Both the position numbers and the translations under genes were made by a program. From the NCBI GenBank assembly GCA_027579435.1, contig JANBPK010000036.1:1-64000 (forward strand): a stretch of DNA of 64,000 nt, given 5' to 3'. Each line of letters opens with the position of its first letter. The first letter of the stretch is position 1. The notes under the pieces are model-generated. The model made no database searches. It saw only the letters and a program-made list of their open reading frames with translations, and was not told the DNA's origin. This stretch comes from Candolleomyces eurysporus (taxonomy: Eukaryota > Basidiomycota > Agaricomycetes > Agaricales > Psathyrellaceae). Shown here in pieces: positions 23,113-33,863 of the stretch.

Positions 23113-24420
23113 AATTTGAATACATGTACACTACGAATGAAAACCTCAGCCGAGGCTGACTTCGGTCTAATAATGCAATCAAAATCCTCCACTTGGCTGG
23201 CGATGGTGACTCGTTAGTATTCATCTTTCAATGCAATGACTGAGGACGACCGACTCACTAAGTGATTCCATCGTTGAAGGTGGCTTCCATCTTCTTCTAG
23301 TTCCCTGATTCGTCCTCCGGAGGAAGGATTTCGAAGAGTAAGAGACTCGAGGCAACCATCATATACAGCATTTCCAAGCCGAGATGACGGCCGGGGCAAC
23401 TTTTGGATATGCGTCCAAGGTTTAATTTATTGAATATCCTGAGTAGAAAGTGTGTAGGAGCTTACTTTTGTCCAAATCCAAGGACGAACTTGGAGCAAGA
23501 AGATAAATTGGTGTTGATTTCCCGGCCTTGATGTACCGCTCGGGGATAAATTCCATGGGATTCTCAAAGACTTCGGGATCGTGAAGTACGGCCCTAGACA
23601 TATACAAGGACCGTGAGGTGAGCCCTCAAGATCTGTTATCCTGATATTAATCCCTTACCATGCATTTCCCATCACGATTGTTCCTTTCGGGATGGTATAT
23701 CCATCATAATAAATGTCGCTCGTAGTCGAATGAGAAATGACTGGAAAAATTGGAGGGTCCAATAATGAACGAAGCTGTGTCACATTAAAAGCTACTTTCT
23801 CTTGCTCCTCTTGATCCGATGCGTCGTTTGAAAACTTGGATATCGACTGTGAGGCGACGCTTGTTGTTTGACTTCCTCTGTGCTGATACCGCATCGCCAA
23901 AAGGTCATCCCGAGGCAAATTTTCACTGGGACAACACTTACAATAGCATACATAACTGAAGCATTGGTGTCTCGGAATGGTCTCCTTCGCGCGATAGTTC
24001 GCAGCCCAGCGCTCCAACCTGGCACGAGGGAACTAAGAAGGCACATACTCCAAGAAAGGGAATACGTCGGCCAATAATGATCCGGGTAAGCCTGCGATTC
24101 AGGACGTCCTCGCCACCTGCAATAAAGGGGTCGTCTTCCACCAGTACTGGGGGACCGTATGTTATATGAAGGATGACGCTTCCGACGTAACTGAGGATTT
24201 TGCCAGTTAAGTCGGAAGATCAAAAGCTCAGACTGACTGGGTCGGATGTCGGACAAAAAACTCACGTTTCGCAGTGTGTGTAAAAATTTTCGGGGGCATC
24301 GAGAAAAAAGCTGAGAAATCGACGAAGTTGGTATTGGATAATCGGGTGGTATTGGGTTAATGCGGAAGAGTTGAAGTATTGACGGAAGACTCAGCGGTGT
24401 TTTTTCCAATCGTCGTCGGG
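23113..24420 (-). pseudogene. degenerate P450 (unit 1)
   Basis: Truncated copy of the unit 3 P450. N-terminal exons are missing; similarity begins at DDDWKKHR by the unit junction. The Arg codon that follows (CGA in unit 3) is TGA here (24391-24393), a C-to-T type change. The sequence from the middle exon FNVT jumps to the exon before ISHSTTSDIYYDGYTIPKG, deleting the I-helix (AGLDT) and K-helix (ExxR) exons. A one-base shift after ERYIKAG changes frame, and the heme loop reads LGFGQK where unit 3 has FGFGRR. The C-terminal exon (VEDFDCIIRPKS) has lost its stop. It cannot encode an active enzyme. Confidence 0.85.
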
Positions 24421-24707
24421 TACCACATAATTGGTGGCTTCGATGTCTTCAGTTAGTTGTTCTCGTATCTTTGCACAGTGACCAGCCTCACTGATTAATG
24501 ATTGCTCGATGTACTTATCCAGATTTTTGAGCAGGAGTTGGTGTCCAGTGTTATTTTCGCATGCTGTTGACAAACAGTCCTATCCTCCACCTGTGGCTCA
24601 TGCCCTCCCGCAGGCCTTCTTCCCCAATGTGTACATTATTCCGTTTCTTTTCCAGTTCAATGGCAACTTATCTTCTCCGTTTACCTTGCCCAGGCTCCTC
24701 TCCCCGG

Positions 24708-24967
24708 CCGAAAGTCTGAACGGGTTGCAAAGGTCGCCATCGAGGCCCCTCATTTCCGAGTGATTGGTGATCCAACTAACAGTAGCGTCATAAACATCAT
24801 CCCGCTTTCTTCGTGAGCTACATCGAAGTGTCCGTAGCGGGTTCAACGGGCCATTTAATGTCGTCAGCCTCTGAATTGAAGCTGTGTAATATGCTTCTTC
24901 TGTATGCTTTTCGGGCTGAAGAATCCGCCGGGCTTATAAATCGCAATCCGAGAGTCTGCGTATAAAA
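24708..24967 (+). promoter_or_regulatory. MDR-B promoter: CCG/CGG cluster and TATA box
   Basis: CCGAAAGTCTGAACGG at 24708-24723 matches the MDR-A and MDR-C element except for a change in the central CCG. TATAAAA at 24961-24967 lies about 96 bp before the ATG. Confidence 0.45.
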
Positions 24968-25062
24968 CCCTCGATAGGGCTGACCGCAATCCCCAGATCC
25001 TCCTACTTTCTTATCTTCAAGACATCAGCACCAAGAGTAAACTACCTTGGCAAACGCTATCG

Positions 25063-26393
25063 ATGGCCCAAATCGCAAAAGACCAACAAGCTCTCGTCCT
25101 CGAGGAGAAACACGCCAAATTCACTATAGACTCTGTACCCGTTCCCAAACCTAGCAAGGATGAAGTCCTGGTGAAGATATATTCATCGGCTTTGAACCCT
25201 GTCGACTGGAAAATCCAGAAATACGGGTGGTTCGTCGAAGAATATCCGGCTATTCTTGGCATGGATATTGCTGGGGAGGTCGTGCAGCTGGGAGAAGGCG
25301 TTTCAGAGTCAGGCTTGGTTGGGGTCGGGGATAGAGTGTAAGTTCTTTATCTTCTATTTATTCAATGGATGGGGGGAGATTGTTTAACACCTTCGTGATT
25401 GTTCAGCTTCTTGCAGGGTTTGTTTGACCGGAATGATTATAGAGGATTCCAGCAATATGCTCTTGCAGACGTCCATACCCTTGCTGAGGTACGTCACCAG
25501 TGCTTCATGGTATGAGCGTGATTTCCGACGCTGACAATGACCCACCTACTAGATCCCGAGCAATGTCACCTATGACCAGGCCTCTACCATCCCGGTGGCG
25601 ATTACAACTGCCTATGTTGCTTTGTACAACGCCGCCCCGCATGGGCTTGGCTTCGTACCACCAGTTCGCCCAGACGGGAAAGGCAAGTACGCAAACACCC
25701 CTATTGTCATCTTGGGTGGATCGTCTTCCGTTGGCCAATACGGTGAGCAATTTTGGCTTTAAAATCGTTCAAGAACATCGAACTAAATATAGCCCTCGTC
25801 CAGCTATTCAATTGGCCAAGCTGTCTGGCTTCAACCCTATAATCACCACTTCGTCACTTAAGCACGAAGAGTGGCTCAAATCTCAAGGAGCCACGCATGT
25901 CGTTGACCGCAATCGTCCTTTGACAGCGCAAAATGTTGAGAAGCTGACATCTCAGCCCGTGTTAACGGTGTTCGACGCTATTTCCAGTGCAGATACCCAA
26001 GAACAGGCAATCGACCTTGTGGCGCCCGGGGGTCGAATCGCCGTCGTTCTTGACGTTGTGGACTCCGTAAAGGCGAAAGCCGTCCGGCAGAACAAGACCA
26101 CAGTCAGAGTTTTTGCGATCAAGACGTTGACAGCCGATCATGAGGAGAAGTTGAGGGAATTTTGGGCGAATGCCACGAAGCTTCTGGAGAATGGCGACCT
26201 TAAGGTGCGATACGCTGTATCATATTACTTATGTGAAGCGGATTACTAACTTCTGCTTATGAACTTGTAGCCAAACAAAGTCGAAGTATTGCCGAACGGA
26301 CTGATTGGTGTCTCGGAAGGGTTGAAGAGGTTGGAGGCAAATCAGGTCTCCGGCGCCAAACTCGTTGCACGTCCCCAAGAAAGTTCGTCGTGA
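25063..26393 (+). CDS. medium-chain oxidoreductase, trans-enoyl-reductase/ToxD-like (MDR-B)
   Basis: Same five-exon plan as MDR-A, starting at ATG 25063 and stopping at 26391-26393. Motifs kept are YSSALNPVDWK, DIAGEVVQLG, GGSSSVGQ, VAPGGRIAVVL and PNKVEVLPNGL. Differences from its sisters include GMDIAGEV instead of GTDIAGEV, an L-Q-G-L-F-D start of exon 2, and several changes in the stretch around KAVRQNKTTVRVFAIKT. No stop or shift was found, so it appears functional. It may have shifted specificity, since changes cluster in the nucleotide-binding half. It converges on the degenerate P450 of unit 2. Confidence 0.83.
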
Positions 26394-26487
26394 AATCGTC
26401 ACCCCTTACACTTACGCTACACTTTAAATAGAATTTGAATCCATGTACACTATATTATCGAATGTTTTCGTTCCTGGCGTCCTCCCA

Positions 26488-27855
26488 TTTAAACTACAGG
26501 AGCATCTACAACATTGAAGCGACGAATGAAAGCCTGAATGCAATGAAGGACGACCGACTCACTAAGTGATTCCATCGTTGAAGGTGGCTTCCACCTTCTT
26601 CGAGTTCCCTAATTCGTCCTCCGGAGGAAGGATATCGAAGAGTAAGAGACTCGAGACAATCATCATATACAGCATTTTCTCAAGCCGAGATGACGGCCGG
26701 GGCAACTTCTAGGTATGCGTCGTAAGGTTTTAATTTGTTGAATATCCTGAGCAGAAGGTGAGTAGGAGCTTACCTTCGTCCAAATCCAAAGACAAACTTT
26801 GAGCGATCAGGTAAATTGGTATTGATTTTCCCGCCCTTGATGTACTCCAGGATCAATGCTTGGACACAAATCGTCTCTTCCTGATCATCAACGGTAGGGA
26901 GTCGGCCCGAATCAATGGCTCTGTCTACCTCCTTCTGGGTTTTTTGCTGCGCTTCGGGGTACATGGCCATCGCGAGAATGAATATGGTGGACATCGCATG
27001 GGCCTCAGGTGAAGGATTTAGCATTTAGAAGCTGAACCATTTTTAGTGTTTGACCTACCGTATCGAGACCAGCTATTCCAGCGACTGGAGTAAGCTATTT
27101 TTGGTGGGGCTTCTAACGCAAGGGAAAAGGTGGCTTACCAATGTACGCTATAAACGTCACATTACGAGCTACCTTCTCTCGCTCCTCTCGCTCCGATGCG
27201 TCGTCGTTTGAAAACTTGGATATCAATTGTGAGGCAACACTTCAAGTTGTTGTTTGACTTCTTCTGTGCTGATACCGCATCGCCATAAGATCATTCCGAG
27301 ACAAATCTTTTCTGGGACAACACTTACCATAACATCTACTGCGTAACCGAAGCATTGGTGTCTCGCAATGGTCTCCTTTGAGCGGTAGTTCGCAGCCCAG
27401 CGCTTAAAACTGGCACGAGGGAACCAAGAAGGCAAATACTCCAAGAAAGGGAATACGTCAGCCAATAATGATCTAGGTAAGCCTCCGATTCTGCCTTCGG
27501 GACGTCTTCGCCGTCTGCAATAAAGGAGTTGTCTTCCACCAGTACTGGATGACCGTATGTTATATGAAGAATGACGTTTCCGACGTAACTGAGGATTTTG
27601 CCAGTTAAGTCGGAAGATCAAAAGCTCAGACTGACTGGGTCAGAGGCTGAACATTGCAAAAAAAACTCACCTTTCACAGTGTGTGTAAAAATTTTCGGGG
27701 GTTGTCGAGCAAAAAGGTGAGAAATCGACAAAGTTGGTGTCGGATTATCGGGCGGTATTGGGTTAATGCGGAAATGTTGAAGTATTGACGGAAGACTCGG
27801 CGGTGTTTTCCCCAATCGTAGCCCTAGTCCATGAGACCAAAGAGGCCACGGGCAC
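26488..27855 (-). pseudogene. degenerate P450 (unit 2)
   Basis: Truncated copy of the unit 3 P450 with different lesions from unit 1. It begins within HGLFGLMD at the junction and at once meets TAG (27824-27826) where unit 3 has a Tyr codon. The exons for the middle region and the 14-nt I-helix exon (CTGGTCTCGATACG near 27057-27070) survive. An internal deletion fuses QALILE directly to YIKGGKIN, removing ExxR, the following loop and the PERF segment. The heme loop FGFGRR is kept. The last coding exon is largely deleted between GAAAGCCT and GAATGCAATG (about 26532). Not functional. Confidence 0.85.
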
Positions 27856-28160
27856 CACATAATGGGCGTCTTCAATGACTTCAGTTCGTTCTTCTCGTAT
27901 TTTGCACGGTGACTGGCCTCACTGATTGCCCGATGTACTTGTCTTTGTATGCACGATAATTATATAGATCTTTGAGTTTGAGTAGGGGTACGTGTGTCCA
28001 TTGTTATCTGCGCAGGCTGTCGACAAACAATCCTAGCCTCACACGCTACTCATGCCCTTCCGCAGGCCTTCTTCCTCCTATTTGCGTATTACTCCATTTC
28101 TTCTCCAGCTAAATTGCAATGTCTCTTCACCGTTTAACCTACCCAGGCTCCTCTCCCCGG

Positions 28161-28431
28161 CCGAAAGTCCGAACGGATTGCAAAAGTCGCCATCAAGGCT
28201 ACCTGCGAACTCCGAGTGATTGGTCATCCAACCAACAGTAGCGTCATGGACATCATCGATATCGGCCTTTCTTCGCGAGCTACATCGAAATGTTAGTAAC
28301 GGATTCAACAGACCATGTAATGTTGTCAGCCTTTGAATTGAAGGTGTATAATCCGCTTCTTCTGTCCGTTGTTCGAGTTGAAGAACCCACCGGGCTTATA
28401 AATAGCAAATCGAGAGTCTCTGCGTATAAAA
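28161..28431 (+). promoter_or_regulatory. MDR-C promoter: CCG/CGG cluster and TATA boxes
   Basis: CCGAAAGTCCGAACGG at 28161-28176 is identical to the MDR-A element. TATAAAA at 28425-28431 lies about 96 bp before the ATG, with a second TTATAAAT near 28396. Confidence 0.5.
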
Positions 28432-28526
28432 GCCTCAATAGCGCTGCCCACAGTCCCCAGATCCTTCTACTTTCTTATCTTCAAAACTTCAGCACCAAAA
28501 CCAAACTACCTTGACAAAAAGTATTG

Positions 28527-29857
28527 ATGGCCCAAATCGCCAAAGACCAGCAAGCTCTCGTCCTTGAGAAGAAACACGCCGAGTTCACTGTAGCCTCCGT
28601 ACCCGTTCCCAAACCCGGCAAAGATGAAGTCCTGGTGAAGGTATATTCATCGGCTTTGAACCCTGTCGACTGGAAAATACAGAAACACGGGTGGTTTGTC
28701 GAAGAGTACCCGGCTATCCTTGGCACTGATATTGCTGGGGAGGTCGTGCAACTAGGAGAAGGCGTCTCCGAGTCAGGCTTGGTCGCCATCGGGGATAGAG
28801 TGTAAGTTCCTTATCTTCTTTCTTATTCAGTGGATCGGGGGGAGATTGTTCTGACGCTTTTATGATCTTTCAGCTTCTTCCAGGGCTTGTATGAAAAGAA
28901 CGAGTATAGAGGGTTCCAGCAATACACTCTTGCAGATGTCCGTACCCTTGCTAAGGTACGCCACCAGCGTGTTATATGAGCGTGATATACGAGGTTGACA
29001 ATGGCCCACCTGCTAGATCCCGAGCAATGTCACCTATGACCAGGCCTCTACCATCCCGGTAGCACTTACAGCTGCCTATGTTGCCTTCTACAACGCCGCC
29101 CCACATGGGCTTGGCTTCGTACCACCAGTACGCCCAGACGGGAAAGGCAAGTACGCAAACACCCCTATTGTCATCTTGGGTGGATCGTCTTCTGTTGGCC
29201 AATACGGTGAGCAATTTCGGCTCTTAAGTCGCTTGAGAACACCAGACTAAATATAGCCCTTGTTCAGCTATTCAATTGGCTAAATTGTCTGGCTTCAGCC
29301 CTATAATCACCACCTCGTCACTCAAGCACGAAGAATGGCTCAAGTCCCAGGGAGCCACGCATGTCGTGGATCGCAATAGTCCTTTGACAGCGCAAGAAGC
29401 CGAGAGGCTCGCATCTCAGCCCGTCTTGACGGCGTTCGACGCTATTTCCGGTGCCGACACCCAGGAACAGGCAATTGACGTTGTGGCCCCCGGGGGTCGA
29501 ATCGCCGTCGTCCTTGACGTTGTGGACGCTGTAAAGGCGAAAGCTGAGGCGCAGAATAAGACCACAGCAAGGGTTCTAGGTCTCAAGACGTTCACACCTG
29601 ATCATGTGGAAAAGTTGAGGGAATTTTGGGCGAATGCCACGAAGCTTCTGGAGGATGGCGACCTGAAGGTGCGATCAATCGTTTCATATTACTTCTTTGA
29701 AGCGGATAGCTAACGTCTGCATATAAACTTGTAGCCAAACAAGGTCGAAGTATTGCCGAACGGACTGATTGGTATCGCGGAAGGGTTGAAGAAGTTGGAG
29801 GCGAATAAAGTCTCCGGCGCTAAACTCGTTGCACGTCCCCAAGAAAATTCGTCGTAA
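28527..29857 (+). CDS. medium-chain oxidoreductase, trans-enoyl-reductase/ToxD-like (MDR-C)
   Basis: Five-exon copy with ATG 28527-28529 and stop TAA 29855-29857. It keeps GTDIAGEVVQLG, GGSSSVGQ, VVAPGGRIAVVL and the C-terminal PNKVEVLPNGL. Exon 2 is changed (LYEKNEYRGFQQYTLADVRTLAK) and AYVAFYNAAPHG carries Phe where MDR-B has Leu. No lesion was seen. It converges on the only whole P450 of the triplication, whose stop lies 95 bp beyond its own. It is therefore the best candidate for a working MDR/P450 pair. Confidence 0.85.
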
Positions 29858-29951
29858 AATCGTCGCCCCTTCCAATCACGCTACACTTCGAATAGAATAT
29901 GAATTCTTGTACACTATTTGATCGAATGTTTCGTTCCTGGCGTCCTCCCAT

Positions 29952-32162
29952 TTAAACTACAGGAGTTTCCACAGCATTGAAGCGACGAATGAAAGCCTCA
30001 GCCTCAGCTGACCTCGGTCTAACAATACAATCGAAATTCTCCACTTGGCTAGCGATGGTCACTCGTTGGTATTCATCTTTCAACGCAATGAAGGATGACC
30101 GACTCACTAAGTGATTCCATCGTTGAAGGTGGCTTCCACCTTCTTCGGATTCCCTAATTCGTCCTCCGGAGGAAGAATATCAAAGAGTAAGAGAGTCGAG
30201 ACAATCATCATATACAGCATCTCCAAGCCGAGATGACGACCAGGGCAACTTCTAGAGATGCGGTGAAGGTTTAAGGATTGAATATCCATAGCGGAGAGGA
30301 GGGGCTGTTAGCACCTACCTTCGTCCGAATCCGAAGACAAACTTTGAGGGATCAAGTAAGTCGGTGTTGATTTTCCCGTCCTTGATGTACCTTTCAGGAA
30401 TAAATTCCATTGGGTTCTCGAAGACTTCGGGGTCGTGAAGCACGGCCCTACATAGATACAAGGATCGGGAAGTGAGCCTTCAAGATCTGCTATCCTGAGT
30501 TCAGTGTCTTACCACGCATTTCCCATCACAATCGTTCCTTTCGGGATAGTATACCCATCGTAATAAATGTCGCTCGTTATCGAATGAGGAATGACTGGAA
30601 AAAATGGCGTTTTCAATAAAGAACGAAGCGGTGGTAAGCACTACTATCACCGACGTACCGAGAGGAGTTACTTGGTGCCAACGAAACAATTCCAGAATCA
30701 ATGCTTGGATGTAAATCGTCTCTTCCTGATCGTCAACGGTAGGAAGTCGGCCCGAACCAATGACTCTGTCTAGCTCCTTCTGGGCCTTTCGTTGCGCTTC
30801 GGGGTACATGGCCATCGCGAGAATGAATATGGTGGACATCGCATGGGCCTCAGGTGAAGGTTTTAGCGTTTAGAAGATGATCCAGATTTAGGTTTCGACC
30901 TACCGTATCGAGACCAGCTGTTACAGCGACCGGAATAAGCTATTTCTNGGGGGGCTTCGAACGCGAAGGAAAGGTGGCTTACCAATGTATGCTATAAACG
31001 TCACATTACGAGCTACCCTCTCTTGCTCCTCCCTCTCCGATGCGTCGTCATTTGAGAACTTGGATATCAACTGTGAGGCGACGCTTGTTGTTTGACTTCC
31101 GCCTTTCTGCATGCCACATCGTCACGAGGTGAGTTTCAAGCAGAACGTCCACCGGATGGCACTCACCATAGCATCGATTGAATAACTGAAGCATTGGTGC
31201 CTTGCACTAGTCTCCTTGGCGCGGTAATTCGCAGCCCAGCCTTTAAACCCGGTACCGGGGAACCAGGAAGGCACGTACTTCAAGAAAGGAAATACGTCGA
31301 CCAAAAATGATCCCGGTAAGCCTGCGATTCTGAATGCCTTCAGGACGTCTTCGCCGTCTGCAATAAAGGGGTCGTCCTCCACCAAGGCAGGGTATCCGTA
31401 TGTTATATGAAGAATGACGCTTCCCATGTAACTGAGGATTTCATCAGAAGACTAAAAGCTCAGACCGACTGGGTGGAAGGTAGGTAAAAACTCACGTTTC
31501 GCAGTGTGTGTGAAATTTATCGGGACTGTCGAGCAGCAAGGCAAGGAATCGACCGAGTTGGTGTTGGATGATTGGGCGGTATTGTGTTAACGCGGAGGGG
31601 TTGAAGTGTTGACGGAAGACTCGACGGTGTTTTCTCCAGTCGTCGCCGTAGTCCATGAGACTAAAGAGGCCATGGTCGTAGCCCATCCTAGAGGTCAAGA
31701 ATTTGATTTTCGCTTCCACTCAAGTACACACGCGGATCTCTGCAATAGTTTTGAACTTACAGGTCGTTGAGCATTGGGGTACGAGCCCTCCCCGATGAGT
31801 TTGCTGACCTAGACTCCATGAGGTCGTGAATGCGTTTTGCAGAGTTCAGAACCAAGATCGGTCGACCAAAGGTACGCAGGAATACCATGTCACCTGTTAA
31901 AATGCTTCAGTTTGTCTCCTGCTAGTAGCTGAAGGGCTACGCTTCCCGGTAGGGACCAATTTATTTTTAGCTCACCGTATTTCTGAGCTAAATCTCGGTA
32001 TCCGAGCCATGCTTGACCCCTGGGCATGTCTAGTAGGTTGCCAACGAGCGGGAGCCCACTTGGTCCAGGAGGGTAGCCATGGCGGCGATGACGATGCATC
32101 CAAATGGTCCATTGGATTGCCAAGACCAGGGCGGACAAGGTCAACCAAACGAAGGGGGGCAT
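29952..32162 (-). CDS. cytochrome P450 monooxygenase (unit 3, P450-U3)
   Basis: Start ATG 32160-32162 gives a membrane anchor and the hinge YPPGPSGLPLVGNLLD. Then follow WRKHRRVFRQHF (helix C), the DDPFIADGED exon, and the 14-nt I-helix exon CTGGTCTCGATACG (30904-30917, AGLDT). After these come LELFRWHQ (ExxR), NPMEFIPERYI and FGFGRR/SCPGRHLG, with the Cys ligand after an intron. The last exon QVENFDCIVRPRS ends at TAA 29952-29954. The stretch usually YSDRP reads NSSGRA. All catalytic elements are present. It belongs to a different P450 subgroup from P450-1 to -5 (shorter anchor, DDWRKHRR rather than MWRKQRR). Substrate unknown; convergent with MDR-C. Confidence 0.85.
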
Positions 32163-33863
32163 GGGTCAGAGGTTTTGCGGTTCCAGACGTAGATAGAGCA
32201 TTGAGGTACCAGTCCATCTTTATACTACTGGTGCTTCCCTTCTATGCGATATTAATGAAGCGTGTAGTCGTCGGATCAGACGCTCTGTAGTCCAATTGAG
32301 GTTCGTTTATGTGTATAGCTGAGTTGGGGTGAGCTGATCAGTCCACTGTAAATAGGATCATAGCTGCAGAGAGGAGGGCCCAAAGAAGACGCAGCTGGAG
32401 AATAGAGGAGATAGTAATGCTGGCTGGTGCCAGATCTAAGACTAACCATGTCCTCAGAGGCTAGACTGAGGTATGATCATCGAGAAATGATTGCCGGAGA
32501 CGCTAAGCGCCGGGCGGGCGCCATTCTTGTCCGAGCTAGCATACTTACGTCCAGTCAGTTACTCAGTATAGCGGGCCCGAACACAACAGCGACTACTGCA
32601 CGTCGTCTGTGTGTCTCATCCTTATGGTGGCCGGCTTTGAGTTGAAGGCTGCGTCGTGGCGCCACTGCATGTTATGATGGTCTCGTACACTCAGCGCACC
32701 CAAGTCCGAGTCACCCAGCAACAAGGGGTGATCATCATAACGAGAGCCCACAGACATAAACTATCAGGGCTATGTGTAATTCGAGACAACATCTCATCCC
32801 CTGATTACTGCTTTCCTGAAGGGTATACATCAGGCTTATTCGGATGCGGTTCATTAAAGCCGTCCCCGCTGGACCACGCGGCCCGCACATATGCTTGTGA
32901 AAGGGCTTCAGCGCAGAGCCGTTGTTCGCCGTCACACACGATGCTGTTTCCCATTCGCTCAATGCTGTATTGCACCGGATGGACTTAGGGGACCCACCTG
33001 AGCGTCCATCGGTTTTGGAAGTGGCTCTAAACCACGTTGGGTGTCTTGGGGCATCACATCTATCACCCAGTGGCAATTAACAGGCAGAGTGACCACTCGG
33101 AAAGCTCTGGTATGTACAGACCATGCAATTCTCGGTATAGTGAAGATCCAGTGGATCCTGGTTAGAAGCTTGAGGTGGCCAGTGGGTCCAATAGTCGGGT
33201 GTTAGCAATCTGGTTCTTTCTCAATTCGCGAAAACCTTATCATCCGAAGCACCTCTGCACAGGATCAGAGATGGCGAGGTTATTCACTTTCTCATGAATC
33301 CGGATCTAAGTAACTACAAATGCCTCGACTCGGCAATAGGTCGGAAATTGACAGGCGGGAAGCCTCAGGGCGGCGAGACACAAGACTTGTCTTACAGTCT
33401 TCTTGTAGATTTGAATACAATTGTATCTTGAACGGGGCAATCATACAGAAAGAACATCATGCAAGCACAAATGAAGATACCTTTGCTGGGATCTTTGTTA
33501 TCGGATCCGGGCTAAATTTGCCCCATGGGTAAAAGTGCTCTGCAGGCTGTGGATGGGGGCGACCTCGACCCATGGCTCGTTGACCCACAACCCCTCCGAG
33601 TGCAAACACTATTTTCTGGCATTCGCCTCCGGACAGGAGCTGATTGAGCCGAAAGGAATGATGTGAGGTTGTGTCCCGTCATCTGTGGCATTGCGTCGTC
33701 GTCACATGATCCTGGTGGGGTTAAGAGACCTTGCAATTGTCCGGCGAGCACCCTTCTTTCCTTTCACCCACCACATTCTGCTCGTTGGGCGCGACCAAGG
33801 GCGGCAGCGACGACACCAGCGACGACGACGAACCCGCTTAAGGGAAACTGATTGCTATCAGCG
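32163..33863. other. 1.7 kb intergenic, no gene recognised
   Basis: It lies between the divergent P450-U3 and the WD40-like gene, so holds both promoters. Short frames (for example 32656-32988) have no recognisable similarity. A CAACAAGG/CGTTAAT-rich stretch shows no repeat with the rest of the window. Confidence 0.4.

Larger units (their letters stand above)
21090..24420. repeat. tandem unit 1 (MDR plus degenerate P450)
   Basis: The unit opens with a leader around TGGTACCATATAATTGGCGTC that recurs at about 24418 and 27850. It continues through MDR-A and ends in the truncated P450 at the junction with unit 2. Lengths are about 3.3 kb for unit 1 and 3.4 kb for unit 2; unit 3 is longer because its P450 is whole. 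The leader carries a (GT)n run at 21420-21438 found only in this unit. Confidence 0.8.
24421..27855. repeat. tandem unit 2 (MDR plus degenerate P450)
   Basis: Second copy of the unit, beginning with the shared leader (CCACATAATTGGTGGCTTC) and ending inside its own truncated P450. Its leader shares CTTCCGCAGGCCTTCTTCC-type sequence with unit 3 more closely than with unit 1. Confidence 0.8.
27856..32162. repeat. tandem unit 3 (MDR plus whole P450)
   Basis: The third unit shares its leader and the whole of the MDR/P450 convergent pair with units 1 and 2. It alone keeps the 5' exons of the P450, so it is probably closest to the ancestral unit. Confidence 0.75.

Noticed and set aside
23113..27855. 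RIP (repeat-induced point mutation) of the duplicated P450s
   Set aside because: One C-to-T nonsense change is present, but the lesions are mostly deletions and a transversion stop, and the adjacent duplicated MDR genes are untouched.
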